In this document: piece by piece, positions 24,578 through 35,149 of the stretch
Layout: each line of letters begins with the position of its first letter
Numbering within the stretch: the first letter of the stretch is position 1
Origin: Hydractinia symbiolongicarpus
Taxonomy: Eukaryota > Cnidaria > Hydrozoa > Anthoathecata > Hydractiniidae
Reading direction: 5' to 3'
Assembly: GCF_029227915.1 (NCBI RefSeq)
Contig: NC_079877.1
Coordinates: forward strand, 10,355,351-10,419,350
Length of the DNA: 64,000 bases
Made by a program: the position numbers and the translations under genes
The notes under the pieces: model-generated
What the model was told of the DNA's origin: nothing
Database searches by the model: none
The model's input: only the letters and a program-made list of their open reading frames with translations

Positions 24578-27178
24578 TGTATTGTCCTGCCAGCTCGGTT
24601 ACACTAATCAACTGATGTAAGTAATGTTACCTATAACTCGACGAAAAAAATACATCTTTTTACTAGGTTTTTAGCTGGGCTTGTTAACTATAAAAATAGT
24701 TAATGTAGTTAAACTCCACAGTTTTAAAATATCGTAGAAGAGTTATTTAAATTCTTATGTTGTTTTTTAATAGTTTAGCTGACGAAGTTCCGTTGATATC
24801 ACTTGTCAATTTAATTGCTTAACCTTTCAAAAATTTATTTTGAAAATAGTTTTGTACATATAGTGTTTAGTTTGCTCTTAGGTTCGAAATTTTCTCCTTC
24901 CGCAATAATATCGATGTAAAATACAGAACGGAACGAACATCGTAACCGGCTGTACTGTGTGGTGGAAACAGATAAATATTAATACATTATTAAATAATAT
25001 TTTACATAGAAAAATTCTCTCGCTACCCAATGTTAAAAATAATATATCGAGTAATTGTGGATTTCTATAGCTAGAAAGTTCTTTACATTATAAACATTCA
25101 TATTAAATTGAATTATGTCTATAAACGCCATTCGCTGCAATAAATCTAAAGTTAATTGATGGTCCTCTGCAATACTGGAATGTTCAAATTACTACGTTGG
25201 TCTGTATGTTTTTGAGATTGGAAATTTGAAAGTATGTTTTCCTAGGTTAATATATTATAGCAGACTATTTTTATCGACTCTTTTTAGAGATGTCTTGGTT
25301 GATAAAAAATCAGACATCCACATAAGATATATAATGTATTGAGCTCTCTCTAGCCAGTGGGTGTTTACGAATCAAGCATATATAACAGAAGAAGCTGCAA
25401 TAAGTGAGGCAGTACTAACACGTGACATGCACAACATAACATATATTTTGTTTACATAAATGGTAGCTTAAAAAGCTATGAAAATTATGACAGCCTTATA
25501 CTCTAAACGTTGTTGGCGACAAGGTAAGAATTTCACGCGTGCAAGCGCAAAAAACATCTAACAATTCTACGATTCTTTTGGTTGTATAGAGCTACAAAAT
25601 TTTATGATTAAAGGTATTGTAACCGTTCACTCTTAGGACCCATGTGATTGTAAAAAGCACAAAAATTAGATTAATGGCGGTATTATAAACCTTCTTCTAT
25701 AGGACCCATTTGGGCGTATAAAAGTATGTTTCCTGTTGCCATGTTTTATTTTTTTAAGCATTCACCCTTTCATATCTAAAGAATTAATTTTGATGGCATC
25801 ATTTGAATCTAATATTTTGTCATCTTTGTACGAAAGTTTTATTAAAATTAGTATGTACTTAGAATATTGCATTTAAAGATTTCCCACTAAGGAAAAATAT
25901 AACAACGTGATTGGGGTAATAACTTGGATTAATATTTCGTTTAAATCAGGTCTGTATTTTATTCCTAGGAACTACATATCGTCTTAGCAACACCTTAGTA
26001 ACCACCTCGTCACCAATACACCTTTAATGAATTATTATATAATCAATACAACATTATAAAATACATATACATGTATATCAACAAAATTTTGATAAAAGTT
26101 ACCTCAATATGATAAATACAATACTCCTCTGAAAGTACAAACTTTTTTTAAAACTTTCATCACAAGCCCCAAAGCCCCAAAATAATTCCAAAATTTCAGC
26201 TTAATTACATTCCTAACAAACGTTGTCACTTGTCAATAAAGTGACTTAGTTGATATGATTCAAACTTCAGCGTGCAAACCATTTATTCTGTTAAACATAT
26301 ATTGGTTGATATAATGTTATAATTTTCGCAAACGCTTTACTTTTTTCTTTCGTGTGAGAGCGCAACTTGCAAACTTAGAATTTCGTAAGCGTGCCTTTGA
26401 AAATAACACCGACATAATAACCTTTGTCTGTCTGTCGGTCAAAACGGGGTCATTTTTAACTATACAGAAAATATTTATGCTACAAATAAAAAAGCGTATA
26501 GTTTTATTGACTTTGCTGCTACGGACAAATTTCTATGGATTTTACAATGGCAAACAGCTACTCTGTATAAAAAGACGCTGTGGTCTGTCAGTTATACCAG
26601 GCTATTTTGCGTTAAAGATGCGATTTTCAGGCTGTGCAATATATGTCTAATAATTCCCTTTGATTTGGGCTACTGACTAGTTTCATTCAAATGCCCCTGA
26701 GAAAATTTTATGCTGTACAAGCTGACACATTGTGATTCTCAGTCTTTTCAATAGAATATTATAACGAAAGTCGGCTAACTTCTATTACTTTAGGAATTAA
26801 AATATTTATGACTATTATTACCATTCTTTTCGTTGAAAAAAAATTATTATTTAAGCGCTGTTATTGAAAGAAAAAATGTAAATGCAACTGTGAAATTCTT
26901 AGTTTGAAATCAATACTATGTTTGTTAAGTATCAATGATTTGTAGGAAACTTTTAAGATATCCTAATTTCCAAAAAAATAGCAACGGAAAACGAAATAAT
27001 CACGTTCATATTCGCAGTCAATCCAATATGAATACGAATTTCGAATTCTTTATCAGCCAATTGAAACTCTTTGAAGAATTATTTTGCCAATTTAAAAAAA
27101 ATGTGTATTGTAAATTTTCAAGTTCATACTGATAATTATTTTATTTTGTAGCTTTATCATCTGCCTAAAGCGATCACC
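24578..27178. other. Intergenic, includes a relative of the right-edge repeat family
   Basis: The segment around 25950-26080, read on the minus strand, resembles 31780-31960 (GTCTGTATTTTA, AACACCTTAGTAACC). Otherwise no gene is supported. An open frame of 98 codons at 26354-26650 has no recognisable domain. Confidence 0.4.
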
Positions 27179-27183
27179 ATATG

Positions 27184-27430
27184 AGAGATAGAGAGATGTT
27201 CCTTCTGGCACACGCGCACACACACACGCACGCACGCCACAGTCAAACACAAAAATCCTGATCATCTAACACAAGTACTTACCATGCTGTGTTTATCTAT
27301 ACAGATGAAGGTAAAGTCTCTATCATACCGCAAATGAGTAAAAAAAATTTCTAGCACACATTGAGGTAGTTCCCCCCGCAGACTGCTGACATAAGCAAAA
27401 ATCAACGCATGCGCAGTAACGCTCACGTGA
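27184..27430. repeat. Left terminal inverted repeat of Polinton-like element
   Basis: Matches the reverse complement of 31190-31435. It starts AGAGATAGAGAGATGTT and contains a CACA-rich tract (27220-27240), a CTTACCATGCTGTGTTTATC block and AAAAATCAACGCATG near its inner end. Preceded by ATATG. Confidence 0.85.
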
Positions 27431-27494
27431 TCATCTGCTTTAGTTTTGTTCATGCATGTAATTCACTGACAATCGAAATTCATACAATAAAAAA

Positions 27495-27790
27495 ATGGAC
27501 ACACACACTGTAAAAGAATTACGTAACATCGCAAAAAGCCGTGGGCTGACTGTTAGTACAGGCTACGCAAGGCTGAATTGGTTTCTTTGCTGGAGGATAT
27601 ACCACAGAGGCCACCTAGAAGAGCCGGACAACGAAAACCAGTCAGGCCCGTGACAATACATCCAACACCGGAAGCCATGGATGTATTTGAAAAACAAGAG
27701 ATGTCAAAAAATCGCTCGATCGTAAAAACCAATATGCGAAAATGGTACAACTGTTTAGTGGACCCAGTTGCCAAACCTATGAAAGAATGA
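27495..27790 (+). pseudogene. Polinton-type small basic protein with SAP-like N-terminus, frameshifted
   Basis: The start region reads LRNIAKSRGL, a SAP-like motif, and after a frameshift near 27565-27580 continues in another frame with PRRAGQRKPVRPV and a conserved-looking KNRSIVKTNMRKWYNCLVD block. Basic, Pro-rich proteins of this layout occur in Polintons. The role is unknown; a DNA-binding or virion-associated role is inference. The frame break makes it a probable pseudogene. Confidence 0.5.
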
Positions 27791-27834
27791 GTCAAGAGAA
27801 CCTATGTAAACGCTGGGCATGACGGCAAAATTGG

Positions 27835-28624
27835 CTAGAGTTGCGGCATATTGGAGAACATTCTGAAATGAAGTGATGTCCTGGCCGACATTCTCTTCCC
27901 TCCGTACCATAGTTTGAAATTTTTGCAACAGAATTTGTCTGGCTGTGTAGTTGTCCGCACCAGTGAGGATGCTTTGGTCCCTGCCTGCGATCCAAGCAAC
28001 AAGACCACGTAGACGCAGATACTCTCGCTTAGCTTGGCCAGACCTTCCGACGTCAGACCCTGGCTTGTCGGCATGATAAACTTTGCATAGTCCCCATCAA
28101 CCTGGAGCCACCATAAATCGTTGGTGAGTGACGACATGACAACCTTGAATTTGTACAGGCTATTAGGATCTGTACCATACTCGCGGTATACTCGTGCATA
28201 TCCGAATGTTGAACAGGAATATTTGTACTGATGAAAGCCATTCTTATACAACATGGGTACCTTCATTCTTGCCAGAATGCGTCTCATGTGGTAGTACGCG
28301 TGAAATTTGAAGATTGCGTTGACAAGGGGTACGGAGCCTGTCATGTGCTTAGCGGAGATGCCTAATGCCGTAGTTGCGCAGTGGGTAGCGAAAATTAACC
28401 GGGATATTCCACTAATCCAAGGCTTGCCCTGTTCAACCAACCCTAACAAGGTCATTCAGCAAATTGGTTGGAATTTTAATGGCATACTTTGTAAGCTCGG
28501 GGAATACCGCGGAAATATGTGATTCTGTGGAGACATATAGGTGTTCCAGGTTTGTAATACCAAGGGGCCATTCTCCTCTGTTTGACTTGTACTTTGCCTT
28601 GGGATTATACGAGTACATGTTCAT
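27835..28624 (-). pseudogene. Polinton-type conserved protein, two frames (degenerate)
   Basis: An N-terminal part lies in one frame (28624-28433; includes SYNPKAKYKSNRGEWPLGI and an ELTKYAIKIPTNLL segment). The main part follows in another frame (about 28455-27835; YHMRRILARM, FGYARVYREYG, GLAKLSESI). The shift lies near 28440. The general pattern is one I associate with a conserved Polinton protein, possibly structural, but I cannot name it firmly. The C-terminal end also looks frameshifted. Confidence 0.45.
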
Positions 28625-28645
28625 CCTTTTCTTCTAAGAAAGGGA

Positions 28646-29310
28646 TGAAGCAACTCTACATTACTGATACTGACAAGCCTACGATTTTTGAGGAAAACCT
28701 GGGACAGGACACGAGGATAGCCTTAAAATCCATCATTATTCGACCTACATGGCTGAACATTTACAGCGACAACGAGTTTACCATACGTAAGGTAGGGCCT
28801 GATCAGAGGGTTATCGAATTAAGATCATAAACGGTCTGTACAAAATCGAGGAACTGGCGACTATCGTCAATAGTCAGGCAGGGGACAAAATCAATGTCCC
28901 GAAAAATGGACTCTGCAGGCTCTGTGTCAGTCACGGGTAAACAGTTGTGATTCATCGACAACTGCAAGAGCTCTTGGGTCTTCCCTACGATCCTAGTAAA
29001 AAGTACTACTCGAAGGGTGACTACGATGCAGTCTACAAGACTGACGTTTACATTCGGCTATGCCTTGTTTGCCCCCAGTTGGATGAAGACGACTGGCTAT
29101 GGAATGGTAAAAAGTCTAAAATTCTCGCTGTGATCCCAAACAAAGATTTGGATGCTTGGGGGGCATGCTGACCTGGAGTTTTGACACTCTAATTTACCTT
29201 CCTCTGAAGGGTTCTACGGATCGTCTCTAGTTTATGCTGACAGATGAATTTCATCATGACAAAAATGTATCGTTTACAGGAATTACGATGTGTTTGCTCT
29301 TAGAATAAAT
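28646..29310 (+). pseudogene. Polinton-type protein gene, broken into three or more frames
   Basis: It starts at 28646 with KQLYITDTDKPTIFEENLG and stops at about 28830. A downstream frame holds a KIEELATIVNSQAG segment, and another open segment (28947-29171) contains LQELLGLP and VYIRLCLVCPQLDED. Past its stop, a FHHDKNVSFTGI segment continues in a third frame. The order suggests one gene split by indels. Possibly a minor structural protein of the element; that is inference. Confidence 0.45.
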
Positions 29311-29896
29311 TTACCAAGTGCGCCTGTGGAGGACGATACTATCCATGAAAACCAGAAATATAGACTTGACAAGATCGGAGAGATTGAAAAGAATCTGAGA
29401 AGCGAAATCAAAAAGCCGGACGGGCGTTCAAAAAAGTTTAAAATGCATGGGACGTGGGTACGCTACTATGACCATGGTCTGCTGAGCGTTATTATTATCA
29501 CGTCGAGTGTTGGAATTGGGGCATTAGCCACGGGTTTCGGCGCTCCATTCCTTATAGCGATTGGGGGTATTACAATAGCGGTGAGGAATGGGCAAGCTGG
29601 TTTGCGGAACGCTTCAAAAAGGCTTAGGGTTAAGAGCTGAGTCGAAATTAAACTCCATCGTCGATCTCATCTCAAAGGCTGTAGAAAATGGGGTTATCAA
29701 CGACTACGAGTCTAGTCTCATTATGCAGGAAAAACAACGTCATATGCTATTGAAGGAGCAGATACGTCAACGGTTAAAACGGCTTGTTGACGCCATCAAC
29801 GAACGCGAACCTTGTACCGACGTTCCACAACATGTACCTAAGGGTAGTAGTTTTCTCCCTGCATATTCACGGATGATAGCCCCAGGATGGCATTGA
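29290..29896 (+). pseudogene. Polinton-associated membrane-type protein, frameshifted
   Basis: The first frame (29290-29640) has a charged segment (EIEKNLRSEIKKPDG) and then a hydrophobic Gly/Ala-rich stretch (about residues 70-105: VIIITSSVGIGALATGFG). After a shift near 29620, a second frame (to about 29790) gives a helical segment with SIVDLISKAVENGVIND and EKQRHMLLKEQIRQRLKRL. This hydrophobic-then-coiled layout recurs in proteins near Polinton genes of invertebrates. Function unknown. Confidence 0.45.
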
Positions 29897-30328
29897 CTTG
29901 GCGGGGTTCATCGTAGGGTACTGCTTGACCATGGAATTTAGTTGTGATCGCGTCCTTGTAGTATTTGAGCTTGGTGCTGATGTAGCGATCTTTTTTCACA
30001 TGTTCCGTCGTCAATTTCTCACATATCAACTCTTCGATCTTCGACCAGATTTGACGATACTTCAAAATCAAAACTCATCGCTGGTACAGCACTGGCATTG
30101 TACCGGTTAACTCCATGCGGGGACCAGATTTTTGGTGTTTCTAGGCTGACGGGCTACCACAAGGTCTCGTGTATAGCCTATAATGTACCGTTGATCCTTA
30201 CCTCCATTGGCAGGGATAGCATCCGACACTGTCAGATAGTCCGCATTGATGTTATTGTTGTTAGTAAAGGTAGCAGCAAAACTGTAGAAATTTCTGGGGT
30301 TGACTTCTTCATTCTCAAGTTTTAGCAT
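29838..30328 (-). pseudogene. Polinton cargo gene fragment, unrecognised
   Basis: Two minus-strand frames appear to belong together. The first (30328-30107) starts MLKLENEEVNPRNFYSFAAT; the second (30071-29838) includes IEELICEKLTTEHVKKDRY and DEPRQVNAILGLS. Both lie between the flanking broken genes with no room for others. I do not recognise the family. Confidence 0.35.
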
Positions 30329-30329
30329 C

Positions 30330-30744
30330 TTGTTTTATTGAATTTTAATCAAGGTCCGAGGCTCTTTGCACATACACAACTACCCCCGTTATATGTGATA
30401 TACTCCTGGTAGCAGTACCAACACAGCATTTTAGCTTTTATCACGAACCTATCATACGCTTGGAGTACCCGTTCACAGTCACTACACTGTTCCATTTATC
30501 TTATAGGGTATCTATTCCAATGCATAAATACGATCCTCCAAATCTTTAATGGCTTATTTATTCTCCATCTCCTTTGACGATTCTTATACTAAGGCCAACG
30601 CCATTAGTGGTAGAGAGAGACCAATGCCGGTTATAAAGATCATGGCTACTGCAGTTCCAAATACTTCCAATATTGATTGGGTGTTGCACAGTTATTATAG
30701 TTTTTTTCATCTTACAACAGGGTTGTAAGATAATCTTAGGAATT
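30330..30744. other. Non-coding stretch inside Polinton-like element
   Basis: No open frame of note. A TTACAACAGGGTTGTAA hairpin occurs at about 30713-30729. Possible site of the internal deletion. Confidence 0.35.
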
Positions 30745-31212
30745 TCACCTACATATGGAGCACATGTTGTCGCGCATGTCCTGCGTTTTTAACTCGACTG
30801 GTACAAGCCTTACAAGAAAGGCATGCCATTCAACAGCCTTCTTGCACATTTCCTGGGTTTTGAATTGTTTCGGAATAAACCAGAACCTTTCGTGGTTCTT
30901 ACTGAAATATTTAATGCACATGTAATGCGTCTTGAACCGGTATGGTACAACCTCGAGCATCAAGGGATCCTCCTCAACAGCTTTGTTGAACATGTCTGGC
31001 GTCTTCAATTGATCCGGCACAAACTCTAACTGGTAGGGATACTTTTCAACAGCCTTGATCTCCTCTGTTGCGTACCTTAACCAAGTCATCTTCCCCCTAT
31101 GTACACAATTCAACCTTGCAAAGGTGGTCAATAGGATCACATTGCTGCGTTGATGGTCAGCGGTGGTCATGTTGCTGGGACTTTTTTCGCATTGCTGAGC
31201 GTTACTGCACAT
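30745..31212 (-). CDS. DUF4116-repeat protein (Polinton cargo)
   Basis: An open frame of 155 codons; a likely start is the Met of MTWLRYATEEIKAVE. It shows about four repeats of the DUF4116 type: KAVEKYPYQLEFVPDQLKT, KAVEEDPLMLEVVPYRFKT, a diverged third unit ending WFIPKQFKTQEMC, and KAVEWHAFLVRLVPVELKT. Such repeats are common in giant viruses and protists and also occur on animal mobile elements; their function is not established. It is the only gene of the element with an unbroken frame, lies next to the right inverted repeat and reads inward. It may still be incomplete. Confidence 0.6.
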   Translation of the reverse strand: MCSNAQQCEKSPSNMTTADHQRSNVILLTTFARLNCVHRGKMTWLRYATEEIKAVEKYPYQLEFVPDQLKTPDMFNKAVEEDPLMLEVVPYRFKTHYMCIKYFSKNHERFWFIPKQFKTQEMCKKAVEWHAFLVRLVPVELKTQDMRDNMCSICR

Positions 31213-31435
31213 GCGTTGATTTTTGCTGATGTCAGCAGTGTGCGGGAGAAATTACCTCAATGTGTGCTGGAAATTTATTTTTTTTACCCATTTGCAGTGT
31301 GATAGGGACCTGTGTACGGATAAACACAGCATGGTAAGTACTTGTGTTGGATGATCACGACTTTTTGTGTTTGACTGTAGCGTGCGCGTGTGTGTGTGTG
31401 CGCGCGTGTGGCAGAAGCAACATCTCTCTATCTCT
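31190..31435. repeat. Right terminal inverted repeat of Polinton-like element
   Basis: Reverse-complement partner of 27184-27430, with GTGT/GCGC-rich tract at about 31381-31415 and CATCTCTCTATCTCT at the end. Followed by ATATG. Confidence 0.85.
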
Positions 31436-31440
31436 ATATG

Positions 31441-32729
31441 GTGTAAAATTAAATATTCATTTTTCTATAGCTTGTTGAACTGAGATGACTCAAGTATGAA
31501 ATGGTAAGTTTATGTGGATGAAGATATTTTTATTTGCTTGCAATTTTTTGTAAAATAAATTAATATCGGCAGTCATTATTGTTTGTTTTGTTTCTCACTT
31601 CATGAATATTATTTCGGATTGATTAATTTTCTTGTAGAATAGTTTAGGAATGATTTAACCCTATTAGCATTGTGGAAGGAGGAGAGGAAGGAGGGGGGCA
31701 TCAAGTGACTAGGCATAGCTTCGTTCTGCGTGTTATTGCGTGATGATAGTTTCTGACTTTTATTGAGGATTTCGATTGAAGAAATATATTTATATCTTAA
31801 AAATTGCAGACATGCATGTAAGAGTATTGTGTCATGTAGTATTGATTATAATATTATTTATTACATGTATGTTCGTTCTCAAGCGGTTACTAAGGTGTTG
31901 CCACGGAGATATATGAGTCCTAAAATACAGACCACTAGTCCTTTTTTAAAGCCAGTGACGTCGTTATATTGTTTTTGTTACCTGGAACATCTATAAATGA
32001 CATATACATGTTTAATGACACGGTCCATCGTTAAAATAACAAATTTTATACAAATATGACGTAACCTTTTATCCTAATGACGCAATTACCATTCATTTTT
32101 TTATTTGCAGTCAATATTTGTTTATCCAGTGTATTAGTCAACCAATAATTAAGGCCATATTGTCAGTAATGCTTAAGAACTTTAAATTTATTGCAAAATT
32201 GGGAAAACGGATGACCGAGCGTCACCGAAATTTGTTTACCATTGACAAGTTCGGAGTGCCTGTTACTATCGATCATTAATTAATTTTTTAAGTTCGTTCG
32301 CTTTTAAGAAGAAATATATTTTTCTGTTTTCGAAGGTTTAAAATAATTTATTAGTTTCCTTATTATTCAAACATTGAGTTTATTATAGGTTACTGCATAT
32401 TTTTGTATTTTTCAACAGGACATGCAACTAGTCTTATACGACAACACCCTACCTTTGCCTTTTCAAAAACCTCAAGAACTTTGTAATACAAATTTTTGCA
32501 AAAACCACAAAGTTAATTTTTATCGTTTCTTTGTACAAAAATCACGGGAGCCGATTTTATTTGGTGATTGTTGGTTTATGTTAATGCACTTTATTTATTT
32601 ATATCGTTTAAAATACACTAGTTTGTTCGTACCTATTTAATTTTTTTTACCCAATACGTCTTCGTGCAGAGGTCACACATCTCGTCTTATATATTAGTAC
32701 ACCAACTGTGTGTGTGTGTGTGTCTGTAA
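31441..32729. other. Intergenic; copy of a dispersed repeat at about 31760-32300
   Basis: The stretch 31880-32300 contains GGTGTTGCCACGG, AAAATACAGACC, GACGTAAC and TTGTCAGTAAT blocks in the same order as 62430-62790. This marks it as a copy of the repeat amplified at the right edge. A TG microsatellite is at 32708-32722. No gene is supported. Confidence 0.45.
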
Positions 32730-33208
32730 AGCCACGGGAACACGAGACAATATTTTCAGGCGATTGTAACAACCTTATGTTAGTTACTATCGCCTAAAAA
32801 TGTTAAATTGGATCGCCAGAGAAGCTTTTTTTGCTCACATTTTTTGTTACTCGCAACATTTTCTTTTGTTGCCAGTAACAAGATACAAAGTTAAATCGAT
32901 TTAATTTTGTATCTTGTTACCGGCAACAAAAAAATATTGTATGTAACGAAAAGACGTTACTAGCAACAAAATAAAAGTTACGCGTATGAATATTCTTCAC
33001 CTCGCCACTTCTGATGCAAAACTTTTACGCGCGACCAATCACAATGCAGTAATTTTGCTGAGTGTTTTTTGTTCAATGATCAAAAGTCAGTGGATAGAAA
33101 TGTTGCATTTGCACAGGTAACACAGATAACAAATAGAATTTTCGGCGGTAGTAACAAAATTAAATTTCTTACCATCGTCTGAAAAAATTGTATCAGGTCC
33201 CCGTGGCT
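32730..33208. mobile_element. MITE with AGCCACGGG ends and TAA flanks (Harbinger-like)
   Basis: The left end AGCCACGGGAACACGAGACA and the inverted right end AGCCACGGGGACCTGATACA match over about 35 bp (both continue to TTTTCAG.CGAT). Direct TAA flanks at 32727-32729 and 33209-33211 fit a 3-bp TWA target duplication as made by PIF/Harbinger elements. It is 479 bp with no coding sequence. A strong hairpin lies inside (32864-32932). Confidence 0.7.
32864..32932. repeat. Long hairpin inside MITE
   Basis: GTTGCCAGTAACAAGATACA and its near-complement TGTATCTTGTTACCGGCAAC form a stem of about 25 bp with one mismatch around an AT-rich loop. Confidence 0.8.
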
Positions 33209-33763
33209 TAACAGAGGAAGTTGATATGTTCTTTTAGCCGATGTATATAACATTTGGTTTGTGTTTTTTCTTTCTTTTGTATAAGCTTTTAAACACTTGT
33301 TTTCCTTTTTAAAAATGAACGTTACATTGAATGACATGTCATAAATACGGGCAAAGTTAAAAACAATTTGAGTACCTTGTTATTAACTTTGCCATTTTGT
33401 TTTGGAGACATGTGCGAATGTTAGTTTAAGAAAAAAAAACACTCCAAAGTAAAACTTGATGTATCGTTTGAAATGAAGAGAAAAAATGAGTGTTTTATTT
33501 ATCTTATAAGGCTTCTTCCGCCCAATTTGGCCGAGTCGTTTTAAAATGACTTTTAAAAATGTTGGTGCATTTTTCTCTTCAATTAAGTTTTAAAAACTTA
33601 ACATTTGCATGCATTTTTTTTATAAATAATTTATGAATTTCTTTAAATTACGTGTGTTTTTATTACCAATAGAACATTAAAAAAAGACTTAGCAATCTCG
33701 CTGTTATCAATTAGGAATCTAATAAATGCCCAGTTGTATTTACCGTTATATCACCTCAATGCG

Positions 33764-33960
33764 TGTACCCTTAGGGCCATATGATTTTCAATTTAATTGA
33801 AAATCAGAAATCAAAATTTTGGTACTAATTCATGTTTTTTAAACTTTTATATTTTGAAATTCAAAATTTATAAACTAAAATTCAAATATTTTAAAATATT
33901 TGAATATTTGAATATTGAAAATCAAAAATTAAAAATCTTTTTTTCTTCGCGATCAAATAT
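33764..33960 (+). mobile_element. Solo left end of the RING/integrase transposon family
   Basis: AATGCGTGTACCCTTAGGGC followed by GATTTTCAATTTAATTGA matches the terminus of the 34633-39635 element, then diverges into (A)TTCAAA-rich sequence. No inverse partner is present before 34633. It is a decayed or truncated second copy in the same orientation. Confidence 0.65.
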
Positions 33961-34632
33961 GATGCAATGAACCAACAGGTTCTTTTTAACCAACCCACTG
34001 CACTCCTGCATAGAGTTTTTTTATTAGGAGCGTTTCATAAGGAGCTGAAATTGGTGTCCAAAGTTTTCAGGAAGTCCTGAGACTGCCAGGCAGATATATT
34101 CTTTTTATTACCAATATCGTTTCAATTGACTTTTGCTTGATATGCGTCTATTCTCTTAGATTTCTTTTGTTAAAAAAGATCTGGAAATAAAAGTTTATGC
34201 TATTCTAAGAAGTGTTTAAGATCAAATATTTTCAGAGTCCCTTAATTTTATAGGAGAAATTTAAAAAATGTAACTACACCAATCAGAAGCAATATTAATA
34301 TTTATTCTTTTTAAATCTTCTTTTTGGTTTAGAACATTTGTTGACATTCATCGACAGTCTCTTATTGAACACAATATATGACGATCTATTATTGGTATAA
34401 TATTTTAAATTTCCGATTAACATTCGGATGTAATAAAGTCTGATTTAGAAGGACAGGTTTGATATGAATCTCGCCCTTTATTTTGACCATGTCCCTAGGC
34501 AAGAACCCAGGACGCCTGGGGATGAGACTGGTTTGACGTTTAACCGATGTGTCGCGTGCGTAATGAAACTTAAAATTGAAAAGAAAAATTTGAATTTGAG
34601 TTTTCAATTATTGTTTTTTGATCTTTCTTGAG

Positions 34633-34757
34633 AATGCGTGTACCCTTAGGGCCATTTGATTTTCAATTAAATTGAAAATCAAAAATCAAAATTTGTGAAT
34701 AATTTTGATTTTCAATTCGATTTGAAAATCAAAATTCAAAATTCAGTTTAAAATTTG
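34633..34757 (+). repeat. Left terminal inverted repeat of RING/integrase transposon
   Basis: Outer part GCGTGTACCCTTAGGGCCAT, inner part built of short palindromes (TCAATTAAATTGA, TTTTCAATTCGATTTGAAAA). The reverse complement is at 39511-39635. Confidence 0.9.
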
Positions 34758-34769
34758 AAAATTCAAAAA

Positions 34770-34858
34770 TCAAAAATCAAAAATCAAAATTCAAAATTCA
34801 AAATTCAAAATTCAAAATTCAAAATTCAAAATTCAAAATTCAAAATTTCAAAACTTAA
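34770..34858 (+). repeat. (TCAAAAT)n subterminal array
   Basis: About ten 7-bp units CAAAATT in tandem just inside the left inverted repeat. The right end has only two to three such units. Confidence 0.85.
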
Positions 34859-35074
34859 AATGACAGGTGGTACAATTGACAGGTGGTTCAATTCTTGCAT
34901 ACCACTATTTTGTAACAATATTTATGATGCAATAAGATTTAGGTTTCCCGCATTTTTTAGCCGACCCCCTGAACTGCGGCATAATTAGGGGGTCGTATAA
35001 ACTGTTTTTCGTGTGGGTTCAAAAGGGCCTAGCCCTTGCATTAACCCCCTTTTTGGTGTGTCCTGGTACATGCC

Positions 35075-35081
35075 TATATAA
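35075..35081 (+). promoter_or_regulatory. Putative TATA box of the RING gene
   Basis: TATATAA lies 69 bp before the start codon at 35150, followed by a small inverted repeat CCCTCCAGTGAGGGGGG (about 35083-35099). Position and sequence fit a core promoter; not otherwise supported. Confidence 0.4.
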
Positions 35082-35149
35082 TCCCTCCAGTGAGGGGGGA
35101 TAAGTCAGTTGCAGGATTAATTTGCACACGATAGAAAGCGATATAAAAT

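Larger units (their letters stand above)
27184..31435. mobile_element. Internally deleted Polinton/Maverick-like element (4.25 kb)
   Basis: Inverted repeats of about 250 bp (27184-27430 and 31190-31435) begin AGAGATAGAGAGATGTT and include CA/TG-rich tracts and GCTGTGTTTATC. The ends are flanked by a direct ATATG (27179-27183 and 31436-31440), consistent with a target duplication. A 5'-AG terminus, long repeats and a 5-6 bp duplication fit Polintons. Inside are at least six broken or small genes, including a DUF4116-repeat protein. No polymerase B, integrase, protease or packaging ATPase is present, and 4.25 kb is far below the usual 15-20 kb. Left and right repeats differ at many sites, so the copy is old. 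Confidence 0.75.

Noticed and set aside
27215-27245. CA microsatellite as an independent repeat, with the GT tract at 31385-31415
   Set aside because: They are the same tract of the Polinton-like inverted repeat in two orientations.
27835-28624. Firm call of the Polinton minus-strand gene as a major capsid protein
   Set aside because: I see conserved-looking blocks but cannot confirm a double jelly-roll; left as an unassigned Polinton protein.
30331-30744. Possible pre-formed terminator or stem-loop regulatory site inside the Polinton-like element (TTACAACAGGGTTGTAA)
   Set aside because: Short imperfect hairpin in a eukaryotic, degenerate element; no function can be supported.
34755-34988. 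Lys-Ser-Lys-Ile-Gln-Asn-rich repetitive peptide
   Set aside because: It is only the (TCAAAAT)n array read as codons.
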